From NCBI GenBank assembly GCA_951640165.1, contig OX621236.1, positions 26,094,948 through 26,158,947 on the forward strand: a stretch of DNA of 64,000 nt, read 5' to 3'. Below the pieces are notes generated by a model that saw only the letters and a list, made by a program, of their open reading frames with translations, searched no databases and was not told where the DNA came from. The position numbers were made by a program, and so were the translations under genes. Positions 34,478 to 44,445 of the stretch are shown piece after piece; the first letter of the stretch is position 1; each line of letters begins with the position of its first letter. This DNA comes from Pseudoips prasinana (lineage: Eukaryota; Arthropoda; Insecta; Lepidoptera; Nolidae).

Positions 34478-37167
34478 TTGAAATATTATGAAGTAATTTT
34501 TGCACATGATGTAGGTACGTCTACTTAATTATTTTAGAAAAATGGGTCAGACATTTCAAATGTTATTATCTTTGTCTATTCATAGTATTAATTGTTTTTA
34601 TTTCATTATTAATTATTATTAAACCCAAATAACGGCGAAAATCTAAATATTTCCTTAGAATGCGTGTCGCTTTGAGAGGCGTGTGATCTTAGCGGTATGA
34701 TTTATTTAGTTTATGAACGCGTGATGCCTATTCCGAGCGAGTGTTTGTTTAATTATAAATCTTTGCTACGTTACTGTATTAAAATAACGCTTTTAGGAAG
34801 GTTTGATTACTTGACTTAGCAAATGATGGAGGTTATCAATTAAGCTGTAGGTATTTTATTTCTCACTTGTTCGTTAACGATATGTTTAATTCTAAAATAC
34901 CGGTCATGGCTTATAATAAATCATCACTCACGCGTTGCTGATCGTTCCCTGAAGCACTCTAGCGGCCTTTACTTATACCCAGGACAAGGAAATTATAAAA
35001 ATGCCTGTTAAGTATACTGGAGGTAATTCTCCAGGGGAACTAAATGAATTGACCATAGTTAAAAAAAACGCTACGAAAAAGATCGACACAGACAATATGA
35101 TATGGTCTGTGTTGATCTTTTTTCAATCTTACGTTGTTCTTCAGCTGCTCTTGTTACAGACTATACGTTACCATCCCTCGTCCCTGATGAAGTCTAGTGA
35201 CTTTACTAACACCCAGGACCACAACGTTAACAGAACAATGTTATTATCTAGAAAGTAGCCTGTAAGACGGAGGTACTTCCCCAGTCGAACTGCTTAGGTC
35301 CCGACGTTTCGACCAAAAGCCCGTGACCACGACCAATGCAACTTGGCAATGCAACTTCGGTTCAGTGGTTTATGTTCGTTATACGTTTTTATACATCGAT
35401 ACAACGTCACATAAATGTTGCTATCGTTTACCGCTATGTCACGTATAGGGCAACTAGAACTCAAGACAAACAAAAACGTCTCGATTAAATCCTGGATTTT
35501 CAGACATGAATGACATCAAGGTGTTAATCTCATATCTCATCTCCTTAAACCCGGTGAATACGGACTACATGATGCATTAAATAGAAAGGTGACAGTGATA
35601 TAAAAAAAACGTACGGGGCCGTCTTTGGGTACCATCGATCGAAGTGAAAGAAGTGCACAACGCCTAAAGAAGATTTCACTTCATAAATGCTGCGGTCTGA
35701 GTATGAATTAAAAAAAGACCCTCCGTCTTACGAATATTCGATCAGGTCACGTGTCCTGACTCGAGTTTATCATTTTATACCCAACCCAAAAAAGTATACA
35801 GCGCCGCTAAAGAAATTTTCACTTCTAAAATAAGAAATTAATTGTGATATATTTCTATTGGTGATACAGATGAACTAATGAAGATGAGGTTAACAATTGA
35901 TCCATTAATGTAACGAGTTCAGTTTCGTGCGGTAGGTTTATGCCGAGTTCTGATTTAGTGCAAACAGATATGGATCCTGATAATTTGTTAGTATTCGTCG
36001 CGCGTGTCATTAACGGTTCATTATGATTTGCCGCCGGTTTAATTGGCTTTCCGTTGCGCACCGTGCTTTGAATCAAAACTGCATTCAATTTCGGGCCTTA
36101 ATGGAGTTACTAAAGTGATAAAAATTGCTTATTCATTTAAATACATATGTATGTATACTGTACTTATTATTTACACATAAGACATAGGTAACGATAAAGA
36201 ATAACATAAAAAGTTTGCTTAAGGCATGAGACCATCAAAGCGATGTATCCCTATCATTATCAGTTTTTAACATTTATTTCTGATTTGTCTAATAGAAGTG
36301 GTCAGAAAGGTTTAACTGCTCTATACTGTGAACAATCAGCTGGTTTAATGTTTATATAGTTATTATAATGGCTCTTTTAAAATTGTACAACAAACTTAAC
36401 ATTTTTTATTTCTTTAGTTTTTGATTCACTTTGTACGAAATCTATATGGAAACTTTTCGAATGCAGTTCCTATCAAATAAAAAGAGGACTATGAAAATGG
36501 GCTCACAAATAACGGAGAAATCGTGAACATACATTCTAAAAACCATTATCAGAACATCCTTCTTTAAAAATTATTCTTAAATACAATCATCCATTTTCAT
36601 TATTTGTTCGATAATATCATCGGTACAACATGAAAATGTTAAGACCGAATGTAGTATATTACTGAGGTGTAATAATAACATCATTTTCTATTTCTATCAA
36701 TTGCTTTTCAGCCATTACTGAAAACACCGATTCGTCATAAATTTTACGGTCTTATAGGATCATTTTTCCACCTTCTATCTTTTGACAAGACCCTTATCTC
36801 CGAAACGGTTAAGGACATCAAGTTGAAATTATTATTACAGACTCATATCGGTAAGCGCTTGGATCTGTCACTGGAAAATCAAACTTAGAGTCAACTTAAT
36901 TCTTATTCTTATTATTATCTATCTCTTAATACTATCTATCTATCTTAATTAAAATATGCTATTAGCATTTCGTTTTATCAAATTTCTTGAAATTTGACAA
37001 AAAGAAATAAGGGCATAAGTAAAGGGAAACATCTGAAGACCGTAAATTCGTACGTCACAAAACAAAGGTGGATAAAATCTTCTAGGCTCTATTCCCACGA
37101 TTGCCAAACAGTTTTTATTGAGGAACAATCTATTTTTCTCCCCAAAAATAATGTCGTGTTACACGTA
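34478..37167. other. Noncoding DNA
   Basis: No supported gene. An 85-codon plus-strand frame at 35,001-35,258 and a 77-codon minus frame at 35,855-36,088 show no domain. Possible inverted-repeat borders at 35,262 and 35,731 are listed separately. An imperfect stem pairs 35,076-35,093 with 35,105-35,122. Confidence 0.45.
35262..35731. repeat. Possible 470-bp inverted-repeat-bounded element
   Basis: GTAAGACGGAG at 35,262-35,272 and CTCCGTCTTAC at 35,721-35,731 are exact inverses. The left part contains GGTCCCGACGTTTCGACC and CCGTGACCACGACC, motifs I associate with dispersed lepidopteran repeats. No second copy is present here and target duplications were not identified. Confidence 0.35.
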
Positions 37168-37325
37168 CATACGCCAGCACATCCAGCTAGGATGTGCTGG
37201 CGTGGCTGGTTGCTCCAATCTATCAAATTTATTTTATAGATTTTCCACTTTATCACAAATGCATAAGGTTTACTTTCAATTGGGGAAATTTGACAGATTG
37301 GGGCAGCTTGATGTGCTGGCGTCTG
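37168..37325. mobile_element. TA-flanked MITE, CAGACGCC family, copy 4, with rearranged left end
   Basis: The right end and interior match copies 1-3 and end GATGTGCTGGCGTCTG before TA. At the left, ACGCCAGCACATCCAGCTAG is followed at once by its own inverse (GGATGTGCTGGCGT), adding about 23 bases and a compact palindrome at the left tip. The first terminal bases are CATACGCC instead of CAGACGCC. Confidence 0.85.
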
Positions 37326-38399
37326 TACCTACTACTAAATCGAATTATACATTACAATTATATATAATAAATAGCATATTCGAGATGAGTGTAAACAAAG
37401 TTCTTTCTTAGGGACACAAGTAGTTCGTTCCTGATCGTACTCCTCCTAAACAGCTGAACCGATCATCTTCAAATTTGACACAGTGGTAGTGACTGTTCTC
37501 GCGCATACATATGTCAGACACGCCACGAGGGAAAAATCACCGAAAAACAAACGACCCATAGAAATCAATGTAAAACTATGGAAATCTGCTTAAATACCCT
37601 CAGCTTAATATTTGCAAGTAACAGAATGCCTTACAAACCTAGTAATATATTGTTTTCACATCCCCTTTTAAGTATTAATATGTCCTTAATTAATTAAAAT
37701 GTGGTATCTACAAATACTTTCGTCGTGCGTTTCCCGCCTCTCCCTTTTAGTCGCTTAATTGTTTTGAACACCGAATTATTTTGATTTATGGCTTTGTGAT
37801 TGCTGCAACTCGATTATATAGGGCCTTTGTTGGTTTGTAATTGAATGAAATGAAAAATAAATTAAGACCAGTTATGAAGTGCGCGTAAGAAAAGAGTCGG
37901 TCCCGCACCATTGTGTGGGTTTGAGGACAATGGACTAAATTTAGTAGGTACAGCGCCCTGTAGCTACTGCAAATTCGTAATATTAACGTTACCAGTATGC
38001 GTAGACAAGTTCCTGGCAATATGCGTACTCAAATATATTTTATATATGTATATCTTGACTATTGGCACCACTGAACGAATTTGGACTACGGCAGCTGATC
38101 TCAACTGATATTAGCTCACTAAGCAGGACATATTACTATGTGCGCAAAGACGAGGAAAATCTCTTTTCCCACACTCTCAGAATTGTATAATAATAATAAT
38201 AAGTCATTTATTCTCTCTCACAAAGTACAGGTTTACAATTATAATAGTATCACAGCATATGACAAAACTTTGTGAGAGACTGGTGCTTGATGTGGGTAAT
38301 ATAGTTTATTATTATAGTAAAGTATTATTAGTATTTGAACAAATATAAGTATATGTTTATGTAAATTTTACAAATATGTACACAAGTTTAAACATTTGA
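37326..38399. other. Noncoding DNA
   Basis: No gene. A stretch around 37,395-37,570 (CTGAACCGATCATCTTCAAA, TTTGACACAGTGG) looks like part of an old transposable element, but it has no second copy here and no defined ends. Confidence 0.45.
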
Positions 38400-38582
38400 C
38401 AGACACTACAACTACCATTTCCATCTTACTTTTTCCTTGTCCACCCAACGTGCAACGGTTGTCTGGAAGAGATTGCTACAAAGCGATAAGACCACCGATT
38501 GTAACTGTATTTTTTTATTTGAAATGACGTATGTATTATGATTTTTGGGTGCAATAAAGTGTACTCTATCTATCTATCTACC
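38400..38582 (+). mobile_element. LINE 3' end with TCTA tail
   Basis: CACCCAACGTGCAACGGTTG, TCTGGAAGAGATTGCTACAA, AGCGATAAGACCACCGATTG lead to a T-rich stretch, then GGTGCAATAAAGTGTACTC and (TCTA)n. This layout with an AATAAA-type signal followed by a tetranucleotide tail is typical of CR1/Jockey-type LINE 3' ends. No coding part remains. Confidence 0.65.
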
Positions 38583-38587
38583 GGATA

Positions 38588-38785
38588 AGGCGTAGACCGA
38601 CTACTTTACGTACTCTCCGGGACATGAGTGTATAACACCGCCATCTTTCAGACCCCGGGGTACTATTGAGTGCTTTTGTTATCAGATGAATCCCAGTAAC
38701 ACTTTTTGATCCAACCTGGGTTTGAACCCAGGATCTCATTTGCCGCAGTGAAACGCACTACAACTAGACCAACGAAGCAATCAAT
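38588..38785 (-). mobile_element. Family D SINE, 5' part only
   Basis: On the minus strand it starts GCTTCGTTGGTCTAGTTGTA, then GATCCTGGGTTCAAACCCAG (B box), then a GGATCAAAAAGTG segment and GGTGTTATACACTCATGTCC. This corresponds to the first half of the 23,037-23,411 SINE, more diverged. The 3' half is absent. Confidence 0.65.
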
Positions 38786-38969
38786 GATATAACATCTGGT
38801 CCATACTATTATCGGACTAAATTAAATCTGAAAAATGTATCCTTACACATTTTGCAGGTTTAACACAGTCCGAAGACTTGCTTAATCGATTTATATGTCA
38901 TTTTATTCAGCCCTAAGGTTCCTTCAGAAGGAAAATTTGTTGCTGTCAGTACTATATAACTTTTCTGTA

Positions 38970-39060
38970 TACTAGCTATCGGCAAACAACCATACGGCTG
39001 TCCTAATGGTAAGCAGTTACTAAGCCTATTTGCATTTTGCAATACATATATGGCATCACT
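38970..39060 (+). mobile_element. LINE-derived fragment, degenerate
   Basis: ACTAGCTATCGGCAAACAAC, CATACGGCTGTCCTAATGGT, AAGCAGTTACTAAGCC resembles a common lepidopteran LINE segment with a CACCTGATGGTAAGCAGT core. A related one is at 53,110-53,250. Assigned from a short motif only. Confidence 0.35.
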
Positions 39061-39842
39061 TACTAGTTGCTGGCACTTTTCCCTTCTTTGATGAGTTCAG
39101 GCGACCGCGACACACGTAAGACTACAACATTGATATGTTATGACCTGTAGCGATGTAAGGTACATGCCCATTTGAGTTGTTCATAGAGCGAATAAACGTT
39201 CTGCTCTACTTCTCTTTGGCTAATTCCACGGGGGCACTACACCCTATCAATTCGACTTAAGACCACCTTCGGAATCTTGTTTCAAATCAAAGAGTAAAGT
39301 ACGTAACAATTTTTCGTGTAATTAACAGTATTTCGGTGGTTTCTTGTGCCAAACCCGACAATTGTACCAATTGTATCAATTCTAATTTATATTGCATACA
39401 TATAAAAATACCGTTTAACCAAGTATAGTTGCAAAAGTCATGTGCATACTACATATGCATAGATGAGGTTTTTTCGAGTAAACCATTGACAAATGGAGAT
39501 TTGTAGAAGAAGGTTACAACAATTTTATACTATGGGTATGTTACGATCGTTTCAAGTGTCTCACATATCGGTATGGGCGTTGGGGGCGTGAAGAGGTAGG
39601 TATCAAAAATATACACGCTTTTCAGTATTACAAGTACATCAGATATTTTATCAGAATAACTGATATTTATAGCGGGTAGGTGGATAAAAAGTAAAGACGC
39701 GTTTCAAATTGTATTAATCCTATTTAATTAGAAATATAGTGTTTTTTCTATATCTACACACTAAAATCTTGTGCCCTAACCTTAATTAAGAGGTACTTAC
39801 GTTTGTGGTACATTTCATGTAATCCAAGTTATATAATAACAC
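39061..39842. other. Noncoding DNA upstream of the LINE
   Basis: No gene or assignable repeat was seen here. The 5' border of the LINE is placed near its right edge without a resolvable target duplication. Confidence 0.4.
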
Positions 39843-39921
39843 CACCTGCCAGCTCAATATTACAACATCACTATACATCACTATACTTGGATATAGTCAC
39901 TGAACACTACACTAAAGCAGG

Positions 39922-40584
39922 ATGTCTAATCTCTCTGAGGTTCTGGCTACACAGCAGAGGCTTGAAGAAAGTGTTGGAAAGAGACTGGACGACCTCCAAG
40001 CACAGATCCAAAGTGCCACCGGAACTGATGTACAACGTGGAAAGGACACCGTGGCTAAAGTAGCTGAGGAACTCCGAAACTTTAGGGAGATTATCTTCGG
40101 CATCTTGAGTCTTCTACGTCAGCAGATACGGGAGTGTACTAAACAAGTCGATGATTTGGAAACTAGGAACCGACGTAAAGCCTTGGTATTCTCGGGTCTC
40201 CCTGATAAAGAGAAGGAAGACTGCACTCAGAGCATTTTGGGCATTCTCAACAAAAATCTCGGACTCCATGACATCTCCCCGTCTGCCATCAAAGTATGTC
40301 ACCGGCTCGGTTCACTCAGCAAAGAACATCATCATCGCCCCATTCTGGTACGATTTTCAAATTTGGATACCAAAGCGGCGGTTTGGAGGGCTAAAGCGAA
40401 GTTGAAGGGCACATCAGTATCAGTCAAGGAGTTTTTGACTTGGGCCAGACAAGCGGTTTTCGCAAAGGCCCGGTTGCACTTCTCGATGCGGATGGTGTGG
40501 ACGCAGGATGCCACTATCTTCATTAAAACAGCTGATTCAGTTCGCCACAGGATCACAACTGACGAACAACTAACTCCTGGCTAA
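39922..40584 (+). CDS. LINE ORF1 RNA-binding protein
   Basis: A 220-aa protein that in such elements binds the element's own RNA into ribonucleoprotein and may act as a nucleic-acid chaperone. Residues 1-82 are rich in Glu, Gln, Lys and Leu with heptad-like spacing (LATQQRLEESVGKRLDDLQA; LRQQIRECTKQVDDLETRN), predicting a trimerising or dimerising coiled coil. Residues 85-150 look like an RRM: strand RKALVFSGLP (85-94), helix around 98-113, strand-like RPILVRFSN (139-147). Residues 151-215 resemble the C-terminal domain that follows in LINE-1-type ORF1 proteins (AVFAKARLHF, ATIFIKTADSVRHRI). No CCHC knuckle or PHD finger is present. The ATG at 39,922 precedes the coiled coil directly. The stop is TAA at 40,582-40,584. 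The overlapping frames on both strands are shadows. Confidence 0.85.
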   Translation: MSNLSEVLATQQRLEESVGKRLDDLQAQIQSATGTDVQRGKDTVAKVAEELRNFREIIFGILSLLRQQIRECTKQVDDLETRNRRKALVFSGLPDKEKEDCTQSILGILNKNLGLHDISPSAIKVCHRLGSLSKEHHHRPILVRFSNLDTKAAVWRAKAKLKGTSVSVKEFLTWARQAVFAKARLHFSMRMVWTQDATIFIKTADSVRHRITTDEQLTPG

Positions 40585-41256
40585 GTACCCAAAAGTACCG
40601 GCGGGACAGCTGGCAGCAGCGGTGGTGAGCTGAAAATACAGTCGTAGTTAGTTCGATGTATATTACACTGGCTATGTAAACACGTTAGTGCTTAATACCA
40701 GTATACCATACAAATTGCAATGTAAATGTAGCTTGTATTTACTTACCTTAACAAACTTATAATATTCATATTTTGCTTTGCTTATCTCATTGCGATATTT
40801 AGTTACTTATAAATGTTACACTACAGTTAACCCACATCTTTATTTAATAATGTTGAAATAGAGGGTTGTTGATATAATCTCTTTATATTTTGTTTCTCAG
40901 TCAGTAAGTCAAACTTCTACAACGTCATGAAGTTGTCAATAATGTCAACGTGACGTATGTATGCTGAACATTATGGGTTGCGTTTCAATACACTCATAAA
41001 TAATTATAATCTTAACATTTTCTGTTGTTGACTGGCTGGTAGTTTCCATAGTTTTGTTTTTCTCACCCAGTGTATATTAGAATGTGTGTACTTTTAAGTA
41101 TTGTGTTATTTCGTTTAAGTTTTCTGATACCAAGCTTGTAAGCTGGCGGGTGGTGCAGAGTATACAAGTGTATACATTATTGCACTGCATTCATTATAAT
41201 TTACTTAATTAACCTATTTTTTAATAATTTAATTATATATTATTATTTATTTATAT
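40585..41256 (+). other. LINE inter-ORF linker
   Basis: 672 AT-rich bases lie between the ORF1 stop and the ORF2 ATG, with stops in all frames and no recognisable motif. ORF2 is therefore not reached by simple frameshift or stop-restart at the ORF1 terminus. Such a long spacer is larger than the short gap or overlap usual in two-ORF LINEs. Confidence 0.6.
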
Positions 41257-44200
41257 ATGCCTAGTGATTCGGATGACTCGTTTTATTCTGCCCACGACTC
41301 TTCAACTTCTGCAAACAATAGCTTTTGTTCATTTAGTGACACACTTGGGGATTTTCTGCAAGTGACATTTAATCAAAATGCTATAAATCAATTAAACGTT
41401 TGCCACATAAATGCGCAGAGTATTCCTAGTCACTATTCTGAATGTTTAGATGCGTTCACTGACAGTAACATCCATGCCATCCTGATTTCTGAAAGCTGGC
41501 TTAAACCACACCTACTTTCTACAACGTACCCTCTCCCCGGTTTCATTCTCATTCGGAATGACCGAGTGGGAAAGGGAGGGGGTGGCGTTGCAATTTATTT
41601 GAGAAGTGACCTTAATTTTAAGATTATAGCCACTTCATTGAACAATAATTCTATTACTGCTGAATATTTATTTCTTGAAGTTACCCTCAAAGGGTCTAAA
41701 GTCATTATTGGTGTGGTTTACTGTCCCCCACATGCTGATTACTTCACCGATTTCGATCTGGTACTGGAATCTTTGGGTTCGGAGTACTGTCATCACATCA
41801 TCATGGGAGATTTCAACACCAACCTCCTCGCTCACAACTCCCTTCGCTCTCGTAAACTCCTACATATTGTCGAGTCAAGTAGCTTGCATGTGTTGCCTCT
41901 CCAAGCTACCCACCATAATATCAACGGCGAAGATACTTGGCTCGACCTTATCCTTACCTCTAATCCTGCCTTGGTTTCCTCTCATGGACAGCACGATGCC
42001 CCAGGTTTTTCCCGTCATGACCTTATTTACCTATCCTATACCCTGAAGCCTCCTAAACCTAGACCCAAGGTGCTGCACGTGCGTTCCTTTGCTAGGATGA
42101 ATATCGAGAAGCTATGTAAGGATGCGTCGGAAATTGACTGGCTGGCTTTAACGGCAGCTCTAACCATAGACGATAAGGTACGGTTGCTTAATGATACAAT
42201 TTTGAAACTTTATGACGTCCATGCTCCGTTAAAAAAAGTTAAATTCAAGCGTCCTCCAGCGCCATGGATGACGACCGAGGTTAGGATGGCTATGAGACGT
42301 AGGGACCTTGCATTTCGCAAGTTTAAAAAAGAACGTTCTGAACCTAATTGGAACCATTTTAAGACTGCAAGGAATCGGTGTAATCAGATGATACGTAATG
42401 CTAAACGCCGTCATATTTTTAATAATATATCCTCATCAACTCCTGCTGGTATATGGAAAGTTCTTGGAACTTTAGGTATCGGCAAGTCGCGGAATTTAGA
42501 CCTTCCCAGTTCCATTGCTTTAGATGATCTTAATGTTCATTTCGCCACCTCTACATCCATAGATCACCTCACCACAATGCGAACCATCGCCTACGTAAAT
42601 GGTCTAACGCGCTCTAACGTCACACCGTTTTCTTTTTCTCCAACCGATTCGAATGAGATCAAGAAGATAATCCTCTCTATCAAATCCAATGCGGTTGGCT
42701 GTGATGGTATAAGTCGACGCATGATCACAGCAATCTTGGATCACCTCCTTCCCGTGATTTGTCACATTGTCAACTTCTCTCTTGATTCTGGATCATTTCC
42801 CACCGTATGGCGTCAAGCTTACGTCCATCCTCTCCCTAAGACCTCTAATCCTTCTCTTCCCACACATTATCGTCCTATATCAATCCTTCCTTTTCTATCC
42901 AAAGTGCTGGAGTCCTGTGTTCACAAACAGTTTTCACATTTTATACTTGCCAACAGCCTGATTAGCCCGCTACAATCTGGGTTCAGGCCTGGCCACAGTA
43001 CTTCCACTGCACTCCTCAAAGTGACTGGCGATATTAGGACTGCCATGGAGGATACCAAAGTCACAGTCTTGGTTTTGGTAGACTTTTCCAATGCTTTTAA
43101 TACCGTCAGTCACGACATCCTTTTATCTATCCTTTCCCATCTAATGGTCTCTGACAACGCGTTGGAATGGTTTTCCTCTTATCTTCGAGGGCGTCAGCAG
43201 TCAGTACGCGTCGGTGAAACCTCATCGAACTGGTGTAATCTAGACACTGGTGTTCCTCAAGGCGGTATTCTCTCTCCTCTTTTATTCTCTGTTTTCATAA
43301 ACCTCTTAACAAATGATCTTCAGAGTGCGTATCATCTTTACGCCGATGACCTACAACTGTATAGACATGCAAGCTTGGACGGTTTGTCAGAAGCGATCAA
43401 CAAATTGAATATTGACTTAGACTTCATACAAAACTGGTCGAATAGGTTTGGTGTCACTGTCAACCCTGCTAAATGCCAAGCCATCATCATAGGTAGTTCT
43501 CGCTTGATGAGCCGAGCTAACTTCGATAGTCTACCACCTATAATATTTAATAACCTAGTTATTCCCATCAGTAGAAATGTTAAAAATCTAGGCTTGCACA
43601 TCGACATGGCATTTAGTTGGCAGGACCAGATGGCTAGTGTCTGCCTGAGGGTGACAAATGTTTTGCGGAGTCTTTATCGTCTCAAAAACTTCTTACCTGA
43701 AAAAACAAAGATATTGCTCGTGCAGGCCTTAATCTTTCCCATAATTGACTATGGTGATGTGTGCTACTTTGACCTGAATGCAGATCACCTCAATAAACTA
43801 GACCGACTTCTGAACAACTGCATTCGATTCATATTCAATCTTCGTAAATATTACCATGTGAGTAGCTACCGAGCTCAACTAAAGTGGTTCCCTATTCGGC
43901 AGCGCAGAACCTTGAGAGCCTTAACTACCCTATTTTCACTATTAGACTCGCCTTCTTCTCCTTCTTATTTGACTTCTCAATTTCAATATCTTCATAGCAA
44001 TCATAGCAAAAATCTACGCTCTTCTCACAACCGTCTACTTCAATGTCCACCTCATCGTACTGACTTTCTACATTCTTCCTTTTTTGTTCAATCCATTCTT
44101 CTCTGGAACTCTCTTCCTTCCGAAATCAGGATGGCAACACATTTCCAAAAAAATGTTGGCAGAATCAGCTCAATAGCACTCTCTTCTATCGTTAATTGTT

Positions 44201-44277
44201 CTCTAGGTATATTTATTTATAAATATATATTAGTCTATTATAGTTTTTATTTATGTATTGTATGTAATTATTCATAA
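41257..44277 (+). CDS. LINE ORF2: APE endonuclease / reverse transcriptase
   Basis: An uninterrupted 1006-aa polyprotein that would nick target DNA and copy element RNA at the nick. The endonuclease domain spans about residues 45-260 with the expected catalytic-type landmarks: HINAQS (N52), ISESWL (E79), VVYCPP, GDFN (D185, N187), TWLDLILT (D230) and FSRHD (H254). The reverse transcriptase spans about 465-760: LPKTSNPSLPTHYRPISILP, QSGFRPGHSTSTAL, VDFSNAF (D609, motif A), GVPQGGILSPLLF (667-677 region, motif B) and YADD (695-698, motif C). After it come thumb-like and C-terminal segments including LDRLLNNCIRFIFNLR and LLWNSLPSEIR. The last 40 residues are hydrophobic. The N-terminal 40 residues are Ser/Asp-rich. 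The ATG at 41,257 was chosen as the first Met in the open frame. Motifs A and C carry all catalytic Asp residues, so the copy may be active. Confidence 0.93.
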   Translation: MPSDSDDSFYSAHDSSTSANNSFCSFSDTLGDFLQVTFNQNAINQLNVCHINAQSIPSHYSECLDAFTDSNIHAILISESWLKPHLLSTTYPLPGFILIRNDRVGKGGGGVAIYLRSDLNFKIIATSLNNNSITAEYLFLEVTLKGSKVIIGVVYCPPHADYFTDFDLVLESLGSEYCHHIIMGDFNTNLLAHNSLRSRKLLHIVESSSLHVLPLQATHHNINGEDTWLDLILTSNPALVSSHGQHDAPGFSRHDLIYLSYTLKPPKPRPKVLHVRSFARMNIEKLCKDASEIDWLALTAALTIDDKVRLLNDTILKLYDVHAPLKKVKFKRPPAPWMTTEVRMAMRRRDLAFRKFKKERSEPNWNHFKTARNRCNQMIRNAKRRHIFNNISSSTPAGIWKVLGTLGIGKSRNLDLPSSIALDDLNVHFATSTSIDHLTTMRTIAYVNGLTRSNVTPFSFSPTDSNEIKKIILSIKSNAVGCDGISRRMITAILDHLLPVICHIVNFSLDSGSFPTVWRQAYVHPLPKTSNPSLPTHYRPISILPFLSKVLESCVHKQFSHFILANSLISPLQSGFRPGHSTSTALLKVTGDIRTAMEDTKVTVLVLVDFSNAFNTVSHDILLSILSHLMVSDNALEWFSSYLRGRQQSVRVGETSSNWCNLDTGVPQGGILSPLLFSVFINLLTNDLQSAYHLYADDLQLYRHASLDGLSEAINKLNIDLDFIQNWSNRFGVTVNPAKCQAIIIGSSRLMSRANFDSLPPIIFNNLVIPISRNVKNLGLHIDMAFSWQDQMASVCLRVTNVLRSLYRLKNFLPEKTKILLVQALIFPIIDYGDVCYFDLNADHLNKLDRLLNNCIRFIFNLRKYYHVSSYRAQLKWFPIRQRRTLRALTTLFSLLDSPSSPSYLTSQFQYLHSNHSKNLRSSHNRLLQCPPHRTDFLHSSFFVQSILLWNSLPSEIRMATHFQKNVGRISSIALSSIVNCSLGIFIYKYILVYYSFYLCIVCNYS

Positions 44278-44445
44278 TTATATATTTACAATGATAAACC
44301 ACACAAGACGTTTTTAAAGTGCACCTACCTTGTTTTTCTCTGCATCACCCCAAGGTTGACTGGTAGAGAATGCCTACGGCATTAAGTCCGCCTGTGTACT
44401 TTCATGTGCAAAAGTTTTAAAATAAAAAATAAAAAATAAAATATT
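44278..44445 (+). other. LINE 3' UTR and tail
   Basis: TACCTTGTTTTTCTCTGCAT, CACCCCAAGGTTGACTGG and GCCTACGGCATTAAGTCCGC precede CAAAAGTTTTAAAATAAAAA and two or three AAATAAA units. The conserved-looking block before the A-rich tail is where the reverse transcriptase of such elements recognises its template. Confidence 0.7.

Larger units (their letters stand above)
39843..44445 (+). mobile_element. Apparently full-length CR1/Jockey-superfamily LINE
   Basis: A non-LTR retrotransposon carries two intact open frames, ORF1 and ORF2, separated by a 672-base linker. The 3' UTR has CCAAGGTTGACTGGTAGAGA, ATGCCTACGGCATTAAGTCC and a short ATAAAA-type tail at about 44,420-44,445. ORF1 lacks CCHC zinc knuckles and has a coiled-coil/RRM-like layout. 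ORF2 has APE endonuclease plus YADD reverse transcriptase and no visible RNase H. That combination fits the CR1-side lineages (CR1, L2, Daphne-like) better than Jockey proper. The 5' end is inferred to lie shortly before ORF1, with no clear target duplication. Confidence 0.85.

Noticed and set aside
40114..43607. Short ORFs on both strands within the LINE
   Set aside because: They overlap ORF1 or ORF2 in other frames and have no independent support.
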